The notes beneath the pieces are model-generated. The model saw only the letters and a program-made list of their open reading frames with translations. It made no database searches and had not been told where the DNA came from. Made by a program: the position numbers and the translations under genes. Positions 15,934-24,949 of a stretch of 43,380 nt of DNA are shown here, in pieces. Origin of the DNA: Gammaproteobacteria bacterium (GTDB lineage Bacteria > Pseudomonadota > Gammaproteobacteria > Ga0077536); assembly GCA_016209015.1 (NCBI GenBank), contig JACQWY010000039.1, positions 1 to 43,380 of the forward strand, given 5' to 3'. How positions within the stretch are numbered: the stretch's first letter is position 1; every line of letters begins with the position of its first letter.

Positions 15934-15960
15934 CGCAGCGCCCCGGTGCCGGGCGCTGCG
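15934..15960 (+). terminator. Hairpin terminator between convergent genes
   Basis: Perfect 10-base arms at 15934-15943 (CGCAGCGCCC) and 15951-15960 (GGGCGCTGCG) around a 7-base loop start 11 bases after the NTF2-like gene stop. They are followed by a pyrimidine-rich stretch (CATTTCCTCCCGCTCTTTCC). The hairpin lies between convergent genes and could serve both. Confidence 0.6.
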
Positions 15961-15991
15961 CATTTCCTCCCGCTCTTTCCCGTCCGTTCAG

Positions 15992-16687
15992 TCAGCCGCC
16001 CGATCCGTAGCGCGTCAGCGCTTTGATGTCGCCGATCTCGATCAGCGGCCCCTTCACGACTATCACGCCCGCCGCCGTCATCTCGTGCAGGATGCGTGAG
16101 AACGTCTCCGGCTTGATGGACAGGCGCGAGGCAATCACGTGCTTCGGTACTCCCAGTGCCACGGAGGTCGGGCTCACCGCGCCTTCCGGCAGTTGCGCGA
16201 GCAGGAAGTTCACGATGCGCACGGCCGCCGATTGCAGCGTGAGCGCTTCGACTTCGCCGAGCAGGCGGTGCAGACGCACGCTCATATTCGCGAGCAGCCG
16301 GAAGCAGAGGTCGACCGAGGCCCGCAGGATGGTGGTGAACGTCGCGTTGTCGAGCGCGATGACGCGCGTCGTGCCGAGTGCGCGCGCGTTCACCGGATAG
16401 CGCGGCGCGCCCATGAACATGAGCGCTTCCGCGAACGTCTGACCGGGACCGAGCAGCTCGATCACCTTCTCGTCGCCGTGCGGCGAAGCCCGCGTCAGAG
16501 CGATCTGTCCGGCGACCACCAGGAAGAAGCGCGCCGCGCTGTCACCCTGCCTGAAGAGCTGTGCGCCCTCCTGGAGGATCTCCACCGTCGCACCCGCGGT
16601 GAGTTGTTCGAGACTGTCCTGCTCCAGCCCTTCGAAGAGCGGAGCCTTGCGGATCATTTCGAGATCCACGCGTTCGAGTCGTTCCAT
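15992..16687 (-). CDS. Crp/Fnr family transcriptional regulator, Dnr-like
   Basis: Regulator of 231 residues. A cyclic-nucleotide-binding-like sensor domain (FRQGDSAARFFLVVAGQIAL, TFAEALMFMGAPRYPVNARA) is followed by a dimerisation helix and a C-terminal winged helix with recognition segment IASRLSIKPETFSRILHEM. No N-terminal cysteine cluster is present, so it is not an oxygen-sensing [4Fe-4S] FNR. The AEALMFM and PETFSRIM-like stretches resemble Dnr, a haem-dependent nitric-oxide sensor, but no denitrification gene is nearby. AAAGGG precedes the ATG. The long upstream gap contains a possible binding site. Confidence 0.88.
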   Translation of the reverse strand: MERLERVDLEMIRKAPLFEGLEQDSLEQLTAGATVEILQEGAQLFRQGDSAARFFLVVAGQIALTRASPHGDEKVIELLGPGQTFAEALMFMGAPRYPVNARALGTTRVIALDNATFTTILRASVDLCFRLLANMSVRLHRLLGEVEALTLQSAAVRIVNFLLAQLPEGAVSPTSVALGVPKHVIASRLSIKPETFSRILHEMTAAGVIVVKGPLIEIGDIKALTRYGSGG

Positions 16688-16822
16688 ATCGGGCCCTTTC
16701 TATTCGCGTCGCACCGCGTTCATCAGTGCGCGTCGGATCGTGCCGAGGCGGATCGCATTGGTATGCCATCGATTGCCGGCGACACCGCGCGCGACTCGCG
16801 ACGCGCCGATGACGCGTCGATT

Positions 16823-16836
16823 TTGATATTCGTCAC
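16823..16836. promoter_or_regulatory. Possible Fnr/Dnr-type box
   Basis: TTGAT-ATTC-GTCAC has one perfect FNR-family half site (TTGAT) and a second matching the ATCAA consensus at three of five positions. It lies about 136 bases upstream of the Crp/Fnr gene start, so autoregulation is possible. This is a motif match only. Confidence 0.25.
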
Positions 16837-16897
16837 AACGGAAATTTGCAGAACGACATTCCAATCTGTTGTCAATGCGTTCATAATCTTTCCGACG

Positions 16898-16987
16898 GTC
16901 GCCCACTTCTACGCTTAAAGGGATCGTCCGAGGCGTTGTCCGCAACACCACAGCCGAAGACATTCACGCGACGTAGAAGTGGGCGAC
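16898..16987. repeat. 90-bp element bounded by 16-bp perfect inverted repeats
   Basis: Arms 16898-16913 (GTCGCCCACTTCTACG) and 16972-16987 (CGTAGAAGTGGGCGAC) are exact reverse complements enclosing 58 bases; a TTTTT run follows the right arm. The whole gap 16688-17070 has no gene. The element could be a miniature inverted-repeat element or a long-loop terminator. Confidence 0.6.
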
Positions 16988-17070
16988 GGCTTTTTCTCCC
17001 CGCCGATTTCCTGCACGCCGCGTTTCCAATTTTTCTCCGCGACACCGCATCGCTCTGAAGAGAGCTCTAC

Positions 17071-18573
17071 TCATTTCATCGTAGGGAACTGCAGATCGAC
17101 ACCGGCACGCGTCGACGGCCAGCGCGCCGTCACCGTCTTCAAGCGGGTGTAGAAGTGGACGCCCTCGCGCCCGTAGATCGCCGTGTCGCCGAACAAGGAT
17201 CGCCGCCAGCCGCCGAAGCTGTGGAACGCCATCGGCACGGGGATCGGTACGTTGATGCCGACCATGCCGATCGCCGCACGCCGCGCGAACTCCCGTGCCG
17301 CGCCGCCGTCGCGCGTGAAGATCGCCACACCGTTCGCGTATTCGTGGGCGTTCACGAGCGCGGTCGCCGCAGCGAGCGAGGGCACGCGCACCAGGCTCAG
17401 CACCGGGCCGAAGATCTCTTCGCGGTAGATGCGCATCCCGGCCTCGACGCGATCGAAGAGCGTCGGTCCGACGAAGCAGCCCGGGCCCGCGGCGAGCGGG
17501 AGCGTGCGGCCGTCACAGACGAGCGACGCGCCTTCCGCGACGCCGCTCGCGATGCAGTCGAGCACCCGCGCGCGGTGCGCGGCGGTGACGAGGGGACCCA
17601 TTTCCGCGTCAGGCTCCGTGCCGGCGCCGACTTTGATCGCGGCGATGCGCTCGACGAGCTTCGCGACGATCGCGTCCGCGCAATCGCCGACGAGCACGCC
17701 AACCGACACCGCCATGCAGCGCTCGCCCGCCGAGCCATAGGCCGCGCTGAGCAGCGCATCCGCGGCCTGATCGAGATCCGCGTCCGGCATCACGACGAGG
17801 TGATTCTTCGCCCCGCCGAGCGCCTGTACGCGCTTGCCGCGCGCCGTGCCCTCGCGGTAGACGCGCTCGGCGACGGGTGTCGAGCCGACGAAGCTCACCG
17901 CCGCGACACGCTGATCGTGGAGCAGGGCCTCGGCGGCGATCTGATCGCCCTGCAGCACGTTCAGCACGCCGGGCGGCGCGCCCGCTTCGGCGAGGAGCCC
18001 GGCCATGAAGAGCGCTGCGGAGGGCGTCTTGTCGGAGGGCTTCAGCACGAACGTGTTGCCGCAGGCGATGGCGAGCGGAAACATCCACAGCGGAACCATC
18101 GTCGGGAAGTTGAACGGCGTAATGCCCGCGCACACGCCGAGTGGCTCGCGCACCGACCAGGTGTCGACTCCGGTGCCGACCTCGGCGCTGAACTCGCCCT
18201 TCAGCAGATCCGCGATGCCGCAGGCGAACTCGACGTTCTCGATGCCGCGCTGGAGCGAGCCTGCGGCGTCGGCGAGTACCTTGCCGTGCTCGCGGGTGAT
18301 GAGCCGCGCGATCTCGTCGCGGTGGCGCTCGAGGAGATCCTTGAAGCGGAACATGAGCCGCGCGCGCGTCAGCACCGGCGTCGCGGCCCAGGCCGGCCAC
18401 GCCGCGGCGGCGCTCGCGATCGCGGCTTTGCACTCGGCATCGCCCGCGAGCGCGACCTCGGCGGTGAGTGTGCCCGTCGCGGGATCGACGAGCGGCCCGC
18501 GCCGCGGGGACGCGCCGGGGTTCCGGGCGTTGTCGATCCAATGCGTGACGAGCGGTGGGTGCGTCGAGTTCAT
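17071..18573 (-). CDS. mmsA: CoA-acylating (methyl)malonate-semialdehyde dehydrogenase
   Basis: Aldehyde dehydrogenase of 500 residues, the usual MmsA length. It converts malonate semialdehyde or methylmalonate semialdehyde plus CoA and NAD+ to acetyl-CoA or propionyl-CoA. Visible features are the ITPFNFPTMVPLWMFPLA substrate segment, the cofactor-binding SFVGSTPVAERVY and catalytic Cys286 in GSAGERCMA. The family-typical GWRRSLFGD near the C-terminus is also present. The ATG at 18573 gives the canonical N-terminus; the frame stays open to 18966 only because of GC bias. It lies 49 bases downstream of an omega-aminotransferase on the same strand, which indicates beta-alanine catabolism. Confidence 0.95.
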   Translation of the reverse strand: MNSTHPPLVTHWIDNARNPGASPRRGPLVDPATGTLTAEVALAGDAECKAAIASAAAAWPAWAATPVLTRARLMFRFKDLLERHRDEIARLITREHGKVLADAAGSLQRGIENVEFACGIADLLKGEFSAEVGTGVDTWSVREPLGVCAGITPFNFPTMVPLWMFPLAIACGNTFVLKPSDKTPSAALFMAGLLAEAGAPPGVLNVLQGDQIAAEALLHDQRVAAVSFVGSTPVAERVYREGTARGKRVQALGGAKNHLVVMPDADLDQAADALLSAAYGSAGERCMAVSVGVLVGDCADAIVAKLVERIAAIKVGAGTEPDAEMGPLVTAAHRARVLDCIASGVAEGASLVCDGRTLPLAAGPGCFVGPTLFDRVEAGMRIYREEIFGPVLSLVRVPSLAAATALVNAHEYANGVAIFTRDGGAAREFARRAAIGMVGINVPIPVPMAFHSFGGWRRSLFGDTAIYGREGVHFYTRLKTVTARWPSTRAGVDLQFPTMK

Positions 18574-18622
18574 GGGCGGTCTTTGCTGAAAGTCGATTGG
18601 GACAGTGGCGTCGCCGCGCGCC

Positions 18623-19945
18623 TCACGGCACGTGGCGCAGCGCCTGCCGGATCGTGCCGACGAGGGCTTCGATGTCGTCCGGGCTCGCGACGAGCGGCGG
18701 GCCGATGGCAATCGTGTCGCCGGTGTAGCGCACCATCGCGCCGTGATCGAAGCACCAGTGGAAGACCTCCATGCCGCGCTTCGAAGCGGCGTCGGGACGC
18801 GGCGCGAGCTCGACCGCGGCGGCGAGCCCGAAATTGCGGACGTCGATGACGTTCGGTTCCCCGCGCAGCGCATGGATGGCCTCCTCGAGCACGGGCTCGA
18901 GCGCGCGCGAGCGTGCGAAGAGATCCTCGTCGCGATAGACGTCCAGCGCGGCGAGCCCCGCGGCACAGGCGAGCGGATGTCCCGAGTAGGTGTAACCGTG
19001 GAAGAACTCGACGAGATGCTCGGGGCCGGTCATGAACGCGTCGTAGATCCCCTTGCGTACGAGCACGCCGCCTAGCGGCACGACACCGCTCGTCACGCCT
19101 TTCGCGAACGTGATGAGGTCGGGCATCACGCCCATGCGCTCCGGCGAGAACAGCGTGCCGAGCCGGCCGAAGCCGGTGATCACTTCGTCGAATATGAGCA
19201 GGATGCCGTGGCGCGTGCAGATTTCGCGCAGCCGCTCGAGATAGCCGACCGGCGGCACGATCACGCCCGCCGAGCCCTGCATCGGCTCGACGATCACCGC
19301 GGCGATCGTCGAGGCGTCGTGCAGCGCGACGAGACGCTCGAGCTCGTCTGCGAGATGCGCGCCCCAGGCCGGCTGGCCGCGGCTGAACGCCATGTGGCGG
19401 AGATCGTGCGTGTGCGGCAGGTGGTCGACGCCCGGCAGCAGCGCGGTCGCGAAGGCCTTGCGGTTCGCGGCGAGCCCACCCACCGAGATGCCGCCGAAGC
19501 CGACGCCGTGATAGCCCTTCTCGCGGCCGATGAGCCGGCAGCGTCCGCCGTCGCCGCGCGCGCGGTGCCAGGCGAGCGCGATCTTGAGTGCGGTGTCGCA
19601 GGCTTCGGAACCCGAGTTCGTGAAGAAGACGTGATCGAAGCCGGCCGGTGCTGCCGCGGTGAGCGCGTGCGCGAGCTCGAAGGCTTTGTCGTGGCAGGTC
19701 TGGAACGGCGGCGAATAGTCGAGCACGTCGAGCTGTGCCTTCACGGCCGCGACGATGCGCGGATGATTGTGCCCGGCGGCGCTGCACCAGAGGCCCGCGA
19801 GGCCGTCGAGGATCTTGCGACCCTCGGCGGTGTAGTAGTGCATGCCTTCGGCGCGAACGACGACCCGCGGCGTCTTCTTGAACAGCCGGTTGTGGGTGAA
19901 CGGCAGCCAGAGCGCTTCGAGCTCGGGTGCGGGCGTGTCAGGCAT
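18623..19945 (-). CDS. Class III omega-aminotransferase (beta-alanine:pyruvate type)
   Basis: PLP-dependent class III aminotransferase of 440 residues. Motifs are FTNSGSEACDTALKIA (cofactor phosphate binding), Asp253 in IFDEVITGFGR (pyridine nitrogen) and Lys282 in FAKGVTSG (Schiff base). The start LWLPFTHNRLFKKTPR is characteristic of the omega-amino acid:pyruvate aminotransferases. The likely reaction is beta-alanine plus pyruvate to malonate semialdehyde plus alanine, feeding the downstream MmsA. The ATG at 19945 has GGAG upstream; a TTG at 19963 is less likely. Substrate choice within the family is inferred from the operon partner. Confidence 0.9.
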   Translation of the reverse strand: MPDTPAPELEALWLPFTHNRLFKKTPRVVVRAEGMHYYTAEGRKILDGLAGLWCSAAGHNHPRIVAAVKAQLDVLDYSPPFQTCHDKAFELAHALTAAAPAGFDHVFFTNSGSEACDTALKIALAWHRARGDGGRCRLIGREKGYHGVGFGGISVGGLAANRKAFATALLPGVDHLPHTHDLRHMAFSRGQPAWGAHLADELERLVALHDASTIAAVIVEPMQGSAGVIVPPVGYLERLREICTRHGILLIFDEVITGFGRLGTLFSPERMGVMPDLITFAKGVTSGVVPLGGVLVRKGIYDAFMTGPEHLVEFFHGYTYSGHPLACAAGLAALDVYRDEDLFARSRALEPVLEEAIHALRGEPNVIDVRNFGLAAAVELAPRPDAASKRGMEVFHWCFDHGAMVRYTGDTIAIGPPLVASPDDIEALVGTIRQALRHVP

Positions 19946-20020
19946 GGCGGTGCTCCGCGGCAATGAGGCGACAGCCGTGATACTGCCGTCAATCGCCGCG
20001 CAACGCCAGATCGGGCGAAC

Positions 20021-22633
20021 CTACTTCGAGAACACCCCGCCGACGCCGCCCGCGATCAACGCCGCGACGTCGACCATGACGATCAGCGGATTGAGCCCGG
20101 AGTGCGTGACGAGATAGCGCGGCTCCCAGCGCGGCTCGAATTTGTCCTTGAAGAGCCGCAGCCCCTGGAAGTTGTAGAAGCGCTCGCCACGGTTGTAGAT
20201 GAGGTGACCGAAGCGGTGCCACACCGGCGCGAGCGGATGGTTCTCAAGCCCGGAGAGCGGTGCCATGCCGAGCATGAAGCGCTCGTAGCCGAGCGCCTTG
20301 AAGTGCAGCAGGAGCTTCACGAACAGGAACTCCATCGTGCTGCCCGGCGCGGCCCCCGTATGACGCATGAGATCGACCGAGGCTTCGACGCTGCGCGCGG
20401 TCGTCATCAGCGTCGCGAACGCGACGGGCAGGCCCTTGCAGCGCACGAGCGCGACGTCGTTGCGGCAGACATAGTCCGGCACGAACGCGCCGAGCGAGAA
20501 GCGCTTCTCGCGCGTGTTCTTCGCACCCAGCCATTCCCGCGAGATCGCTTCCAGCAGCGGCATGTTCGCCGGCACGTCGGCGCGCGGAATGAGCTCGAAC
20601 GTGAGCCCGTCGCGCTCCGCGCGGGTATGCGACTGGCGTAGCGTCTTGCGCCGCGAGCCCTCGAGCGAGAATTCCCGCAGCGGCACGACGGCCTCGTCGC
20701 CGAGCTTGAACGGCGTGAGCCCCATGTCGATGTAGACCGGCAGCGTCGCGGCGCAGGTCTGGTAGAACGCGACGCGTCCGCCGTGCATGTCGGCGAGCTC
20801 GCGCAGGCGCCAGGCGAGCTCACTGATGACGTCGGGGGGGCCGACCGGATCGCCCATCGCGACCCAGCTCGTGCGGCGCACCGCGTAACTGACGAAGCCG
20901 TCACCGTCCTCGGCGAACAGCAGTTGCTTGTCGCCGAGCAGCGCGATGAGGCCCTCGACCTCGGGCCGTTCGCGGGCGATCGTCTCGGCACGATCCACTT
21001 CCGCCGGCGTCGGCGGCGCGAGCCGCGTGCGCGGCGGACGGAGCAGGTGCCAGAGTCCCCAGACGAAGATGCCGGCCGCGCCGGCGAGCCCCGCGCGCAT
21101 CGCCCGCGAGGCCTCGCCGTGGCGATCGAACTGCCACCACAGCGCATGCGCGTACTCGACGTGCTTGTAGGAGAAGAGAATGAGCGCATACATCCCGAGC
21201 AGCGCACCGATGACGCCGAACACCCAGCCGACGGAGAGCGTCGAATTGATGAGTGCGGTGTGGCGGTAGAAGCGCTTGCGCGTCAGGACGAGCAGCACGG
21301 CGACGAACATGAGCAGTGTCGCCTCCTCGTAGTCGACACCCTTCGTCAGCGCGGCGAAGCTGCCGAGCACGCTGAAGGCGAGCGCGATCGCCCACGCGCC
21401 GTTCAACTTGTGGCGGAGCCCGTGCGCGGTGACGAGCAGCGCGCCGCCGATTGCGCCCGCGAGGAAGTGCGAAGTCTCGACGACGAAGAGCGGTACGACC
21501 GCGTGCAGCACGCGCAGACGCCCCGGCAGACCCGGTGTCGCCGCGGACCACAGCAGCACGACGCCGCTCGTGAACGTCAGCAGGCTCATCGTGAAGGGAG
21601 TCAAAGAGGAACCGAGCCGGGCGACGCCGAGCGCGCGCGTCGCGACGCGCTCGATGCCGGGCCCGGCCTCGCGCAGCGCGATGACGAGCGTCGCGAGCAC
21701 GAACGGTACGAGGTAGTAGATGACTCGATACGCCGCGAGGGCCGCGCCGAGTCCCGCGACCGGCATGTTGTCGCGGAGCGCGACGAGCATCACCGCCTCG
21801 AAGACGCCGATGCCGCCCGGGATGTGGCTCGCGAGCCCCGCAACCGCCGCGCTCGCGTAGAGCGCGATGAAAGCGAGGAAGGGCACGTCGTTCACGGGCA
21901 GGAGCACGTAGAGCACGAGACCGGAGAACAGGATGTCGAGCGCCGAGATCGCGAGCTGCTCGAGCGCGAGCGCGCCGGAGGGCAGGCGGATCTTCCAGGG
22001 CCCGATCGCGAGCGGCTCGGTGCGATGGAAGCAGGCACCGAGCGTGATGCCGATGAGCAGGCACGCGGCGGCCGCGATCGCGCGCAGCACTTCCGGCGCG
22101 AGATGCGTGACCTGCGCGACTTCCTCGGGATGGACCAGGATCGCGAGCGCACCGACGGCGTGCACCCCGATGGCGAAGGCGAGCACGCAGAACGTGGTGA
22201 CGCGCGCGACGTCAGCGCCGTCCAGGCCTTCGTCGAGGTACATGCGGTAGCGCACCGAGCCGCCCGTGATCGCGCCGGCGCCCGCCATGTTCGCGATCGC
22301 ATAACCGCAGAACGAGGTCAGCGCGACGGCGGGATAGGGCAGACGCTTGCCGATGTAGGAGAGCGCCGAGCGGTCGTAGCCGGTCAGGAACAGGAAGCTC
22401 GCCGCGGTCGAGGCGAGCGCGAGGACGATCTGGAGCGGGTCGAGCGCGTGCAGCGACTGGCGGAGCGTCGCATAGCTGAAGTCCTGGAGCTCGGCGTGGA
22501 TCCCGGCCGCGGCGATCGCGAAGACGACGAGCGCGATCGCGGGCCCCAGCCAGGCGCGCCACTGGCTGTCGGCGCTGACGGCACGCCCGGCGGTCGCGTC
22601 TCGTTCCTCGAGGACGGGTGTCGTGGAAGGCAT
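20021..22633 (-). CDS. mprF: Bifunctional lysylphosphatidylglycerol flippase/synthetase MprF
   Basis: Protein of 870 residues, the size of MprF. The N-terminal two-thirds hold many membrane segments (flippase and scaffold), with the SHIPGGIGVFEAVML motif of the flippase domain. The C-terminal soluble domain (about 560-870) is the aminoacyl-tRNA-dependent transferase, with DPVGP, the FMLGMAPLSGLE stretch and the family ending RFYNFQGLRLFKDKFEPRWEPRYL. MprF adds lysine or alanine from charged tRNA to phosphatidylglycerol and flips the product, lowering surface charge and giving resistance to cationic peptides. The ATG at 22633 is taken as start; a GTG at 22681 with GGGGA upstream is a fair alternative. 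It is divergent from a two-component system. Confidence 0.94.
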   Translation of the reverse strand: MPSTTPVLEERDATAGRAVSADSQWRAWLGPAIALVVFAIAAAGIHAELQDFSYATLRQSLHALDPLQIVLALASTAASFLFLTGYDRSALSYIGKRLPYPAVALTSFCGYAIANMAGAGAITGGSVRYRMYLDEGLDGADVARVTTFCVLAFAIGVHAVGALAILVHPEEVAQVTHLAPEVLRAIAAAACLLIGITLGACFHRTEPLAIGPWKIRLPSGALALEQLAISALDILFSGLVLYVLLPVNDVPFLAFIALYASAAVAGLASHIPGGIGVFEAVMLVALRDNMPVAGLGAALAAYRVIYYLVPFVLATLVIALREAGPGIERVATRALGVARLGSSLTPFTMSLLTFTSGVVLLWSAATPGLPGRLRVLHAVVPLFVVETSHFLAGAIGGALLVTAHGLRHKLNGAWAIALAFSVLGSFAALTKGVDYEEATLLMFVAVLLVLTRKRFYRHTALINSTLSVGWVFGVIGALLGMYALILFSYKHVEYAHALWWQFDRHGEASRAMRAGLAGAAGIFVWGLWHLLRPPRTRLAPPTPAEVDRAETIARERPEVEGLIALLGDKQLLFAEDGDGFVSYAVRRTSWVAMGDPVGPPDVISELAWRLRELADMHGGRVAFYQTCAATLPVYIDMGLTPFKLGDEAVVPLREFSLEGSRRKTLRQSHTRAERDGLTFELIPRADVPANMPLLEAISREWLGAKNTREKRFSLGAFVPDYVCRNDVALVRCKGLPVAFATLMTTARSVEASVDLMRHTGAAPGSTMEFLFVKLLLHFKALGYERFMLGMAPLSGLENHPLAPVWHRFGHLIYNRGERFYNFQGLRLFKDKFEPRWEPRYLVTHSGLNPLIVMVDVAALIAGGVGGVFSK

Positions 22634-22830
22634 AGGCTCTCGTTCGTCTGCAGTGCCGGCCCGCCGATCCGCGGACGGCACACCGGGTTCCCCAGGACGC
22701 CACTCGACGTCCGGCCGTTAGACTGCAGCTCCCCGGCGCGGTTCATCATCGCATGGCGTGTGATCGCGCGGCGAACTTTCCACGCAGCCGGGTGCCTATA
22801 GGAAATCGTGAAAATCTCCAAGGTCCGGGT

Positions 22831-23493
22831 ATGCGGCTGCTTCTGGTGGAAGACGATCGGATGATCGGGGCGGCGCTCCGCAAGGGCCTGCAACAGGAGG
22901 GCCACACCGTCGACTGGATGACCGAGGGCACGGGCGTCGCGCCGGCGCTCGCGAGCGCCGCTTACAATCTCGTGATCCTCGATCTCGGCCTGCCCGGCAG
23001 GAGCGGACTCGAAGTGCTCGCCGAGATCAGGCGCCGCAAGGAGAGCGTCCCCGTGATCATCGTGACCGCGCGCGACGGCGTGCAGGATCGCATCGCGGGT
23101 CTCGACATGGGTGCGGACGATTACCTCGTCAAGCCCTTCGATCTCGACGAGCTCGCCGCACGCATCCGCGCCGTGATGCGGCGGCAGGCGGGGCATGCCG
23201 CGGGCCTCCTCGAGCACGGCGATCTCGCGCTCAATCCCGCGACCCACGAAGTGTTCCGCAACGGCCAGCCGGTGCCGGTCTCGGGGCGCGAGTTCGCGAT
23301 CCTCGAAGCGCTGCTCGAACGGCCGGGCGCGATCCTCTCCCGCGCGCAGCTCGAGGATCGTCTGTACGGCTGGGGCGAGGAAGTCGCGAGCAACGCCGTC
23401 GAGGTCCACATCCACAACCTGCGCCGCAAGCTCGGCGATGCCGTGATCCACACCGTGCGCGGCATGGGCTACAGCCGGCAGAAACCCGCATGA
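22831..23493 (+). CDS. OmpR/PhoB-family response regulator (QseB/PmrA-like)
   Basis: Response regulator of 220 residues: a receiver domain with the acidic pair EDD (7-9), phosphoacceptor Asp51 (VILDLGLPG) and Lys in DYLVKPFD, then a winged-helix DNA-binding domain (SGREFAILEALLERPGAILSR, VHIHNLRRKLG). The receiver sequence is typical of the QseB/PmrA/TctD branch. AAGG lies about 8 bases before the ATG. It overlaps the kinase gene by four bases (ATGA) and is divergent from mprF, so control of membrane lipid modification is plausible, as PmrAB does for lipid A. Confidence 0.93.
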   Translation: MRLLLVEDDRMIGAALRKGLQQEGHTVDWMTEGTGVAPALASAAYNLVILDLGLPGRSGLEVLAEIRRRKESVPVIIVTARDGVQDRIAGLDMGADDYLVKPFDLDELAARIRAVMRRQAGHAAGLLEHGDLALNPATHEVFRNGQPVPVSGREFAILEALLERPGAILSRAQLEDRLYGWGEEVASNAVEVHIHNLRRKLGDAVIHTVRGMGYSRQKPA

Positions 23494-24797
23494 CGTCCTT
23501 GCGCTCGCGTCTGCTGCTCATGCTGATGTCCGCGGCGCTCGTCACCACGCTGACCGCGACCGGCGTGACGTATTACTGGGCGCGCAGCGAAATCGACCAG
23601 CTCTTCGACTACCAGCTCCGCCAGCAGGCGCTGGCGCTGCGCGACAAGGCGTTCCTGCTCGGCGGCGTGGACGAGGCCGAACCCGATCCGGAACAGGACG
23701 TCGTGATCCAGGTCTGGGACTGGCGCGGCGCGCGGGCCTACGTCTCGCACCAGGCGCGCGAGTTGCCGCGCACGGCCGAGCTCGGTTTCACGACCGTGCG
23801 CACGCGCGGCGAGGACTGGCGCGTCTACTCCGTCGCACTCGGCCCGCAGGTCGTCGAGGTCGGCCAGCCCTTGAGCCTGCGCCGCAAGATGGCGACGAAC
23901 GCAGCGCTGCGCATCCTCCTGCCGACGCTCGCCGTGCTGCCGCTGCTCGCCCTGCTCATCTGGTGGCTCGTCGGGCGCGTGCTCTCGCCGCTCGATCGCC
24001 TCGCGCATGCGATCGGCGGCCGCGATGCGAATGCACTCGATCCGATCGCGACCGGCGGTCTGCCCGAGGAAGCGCGGCCGATGATCGCCGCCTTGAACGG
24101 CTTGATGCAGCGGCTCGGCCAGGTGCTCGTCGAGCGTCAGCGCTTCACGGCCGATGCCGCGCACGAACTGCGCACGCCGCTCACGGCGCTGCGCCTGCAG
24201 ACCCAGCTCCTCGAGCGCGCGGCGACGGACGAGGATCGCGCCTCGGCGATCGCCCAGTTGAAGGCCGGCATCGTGCGCGCGACGCATCTCGTCGAACGCC
24301 TGCTCGCGCTCGCGCGCGTGGAACCCGCGGACGGCACGGTCGAACCGCGCGCCCGCGTCCTCTTGAACGAGCTCGCTGCGCGCGCCGTCGCGGAGCTCGA
24401 GCCGGCGGCGGCCGACAAGGAGATCGCGCTCGCCGTGCACGCCGCGTGTCCCGTCTTCGTCGCGGGCTACGAGACCGGCCTTGCGAGCCTGGTCACGAAT
24501 CTCGTCGACAATGCCGTGCGCTACACGCCGCCGGGCGGCCGTGTCGACGTCGCGCTCGATCTCGAGGCGGATCGCGCAGTGCTCACCGTCACGGACACCG
24601 GCCCGGGTATTCCGCCCGCGGAGCGGCAGCGCGTTTTCGACCGCTTCTACCGCGTGCCCGGCAGCGGCGTGCAGGGCAGCGGTCTCGGGCTCGCGATCGT
24701 CAAACGCGTGGCCGACCTCCATCACGCGAGCGTCGCGCTCGACGCCGGCCCCGGCGGGCACGGTCTCGTGGTGCGCGTGAGCTTTCCTGTCGGCTGA
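23490..24797 (+). CDS. Sensor histidine kinase (QseC/PmrB-like)
   Basis: Kinase of 435 residues. The first membrane helix is at about 7-28, the periplasmic domain at about 30-140 (acidic in DEAEPDPEQD), and the second helix at about 142-163. A HAMP region, HisKA with His225 (ADAAHELRTPLTALRLQ) and an ATPase domain with DNAVRYTPPGG, DTGPGIPP and GSGLGLAIV follow. The architecture and the periplasmic length match QseC-type sensors. The acidic periplasmic stretch could bind cations or cationic peptides, but no EXXE motif of PmrB type was identified with certainty. Confidence 0.93.
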   Translation: MTSLRSRLLLMLMSAALVTTLTATGVTYYWARSEIDQLFDYQLRQQALALRDKAFLLGGVDEAEPDPEQDVVIQVWDWRGARAYVSHQARELPRTAELGFTTVRTRGEDWRVYSVALGPQVVEVGQPLSLRRKMATNAALRILLPTLAVLPLLALLIWWLVGRVLSPLDRLAHAIGGRDANALDPIATGGLPEEARPMIAALNGLMQRLGQVLVERQRFTADAAHELRTPLTALRLQTQLLERAATDEDRASAIAQLKAGIVRATHLVERLLALARVEPADGTVEPRARVLLNELAARAVAELEPAAADKEIALAVHAACPVFVAGYETGLASLVTNLVDNAVRYTPPGGRVDVALDLEADRAVLTVTDTGPGIPPAERQRVFDRFYRVPGSGVQGSGLGLAIVKRVADLHHASVALDAGPGGHGLVVRVSFPVG

Positions 24798-24949
24798 GCG
24801 CGGCGCGGCCTGCCTTCACAGGATGCGGTGAAAGAGCGACGGCGCTGAGTCGCGGCGGATGCAGTGACCGTTGCCCCGGCGTTCACCCGCGAATTCGAAC
24901 CGACCCCGTTTCCCTCTCCGCCGGCTGGGCAGCGGGGATTCCACAGTGT

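Noticed and set aside
15992-16687. Oxygen-sensing FNR identity for the Crp/Fnr regulator
   Set aside because: The N-terminal cysteine cluster needed for the [4Fe-4S] centre is absent; a Dnr-like or other Crp/Fnr subgroup fits better.
17155-18849. Long plus-strand open frame opposite mmsA
   Set aside because: Antisense to a full-length aldehyde dehydrogenase with its catalytic Cys intact; composition artefact.
20783-22801. Long plus-strand open frame opposite mprF (about 670 codons)
   Set aside because: Highly charged, low-complexity translation typical of a high-GC shadow frame; mprF on the other strand is unambiguous.
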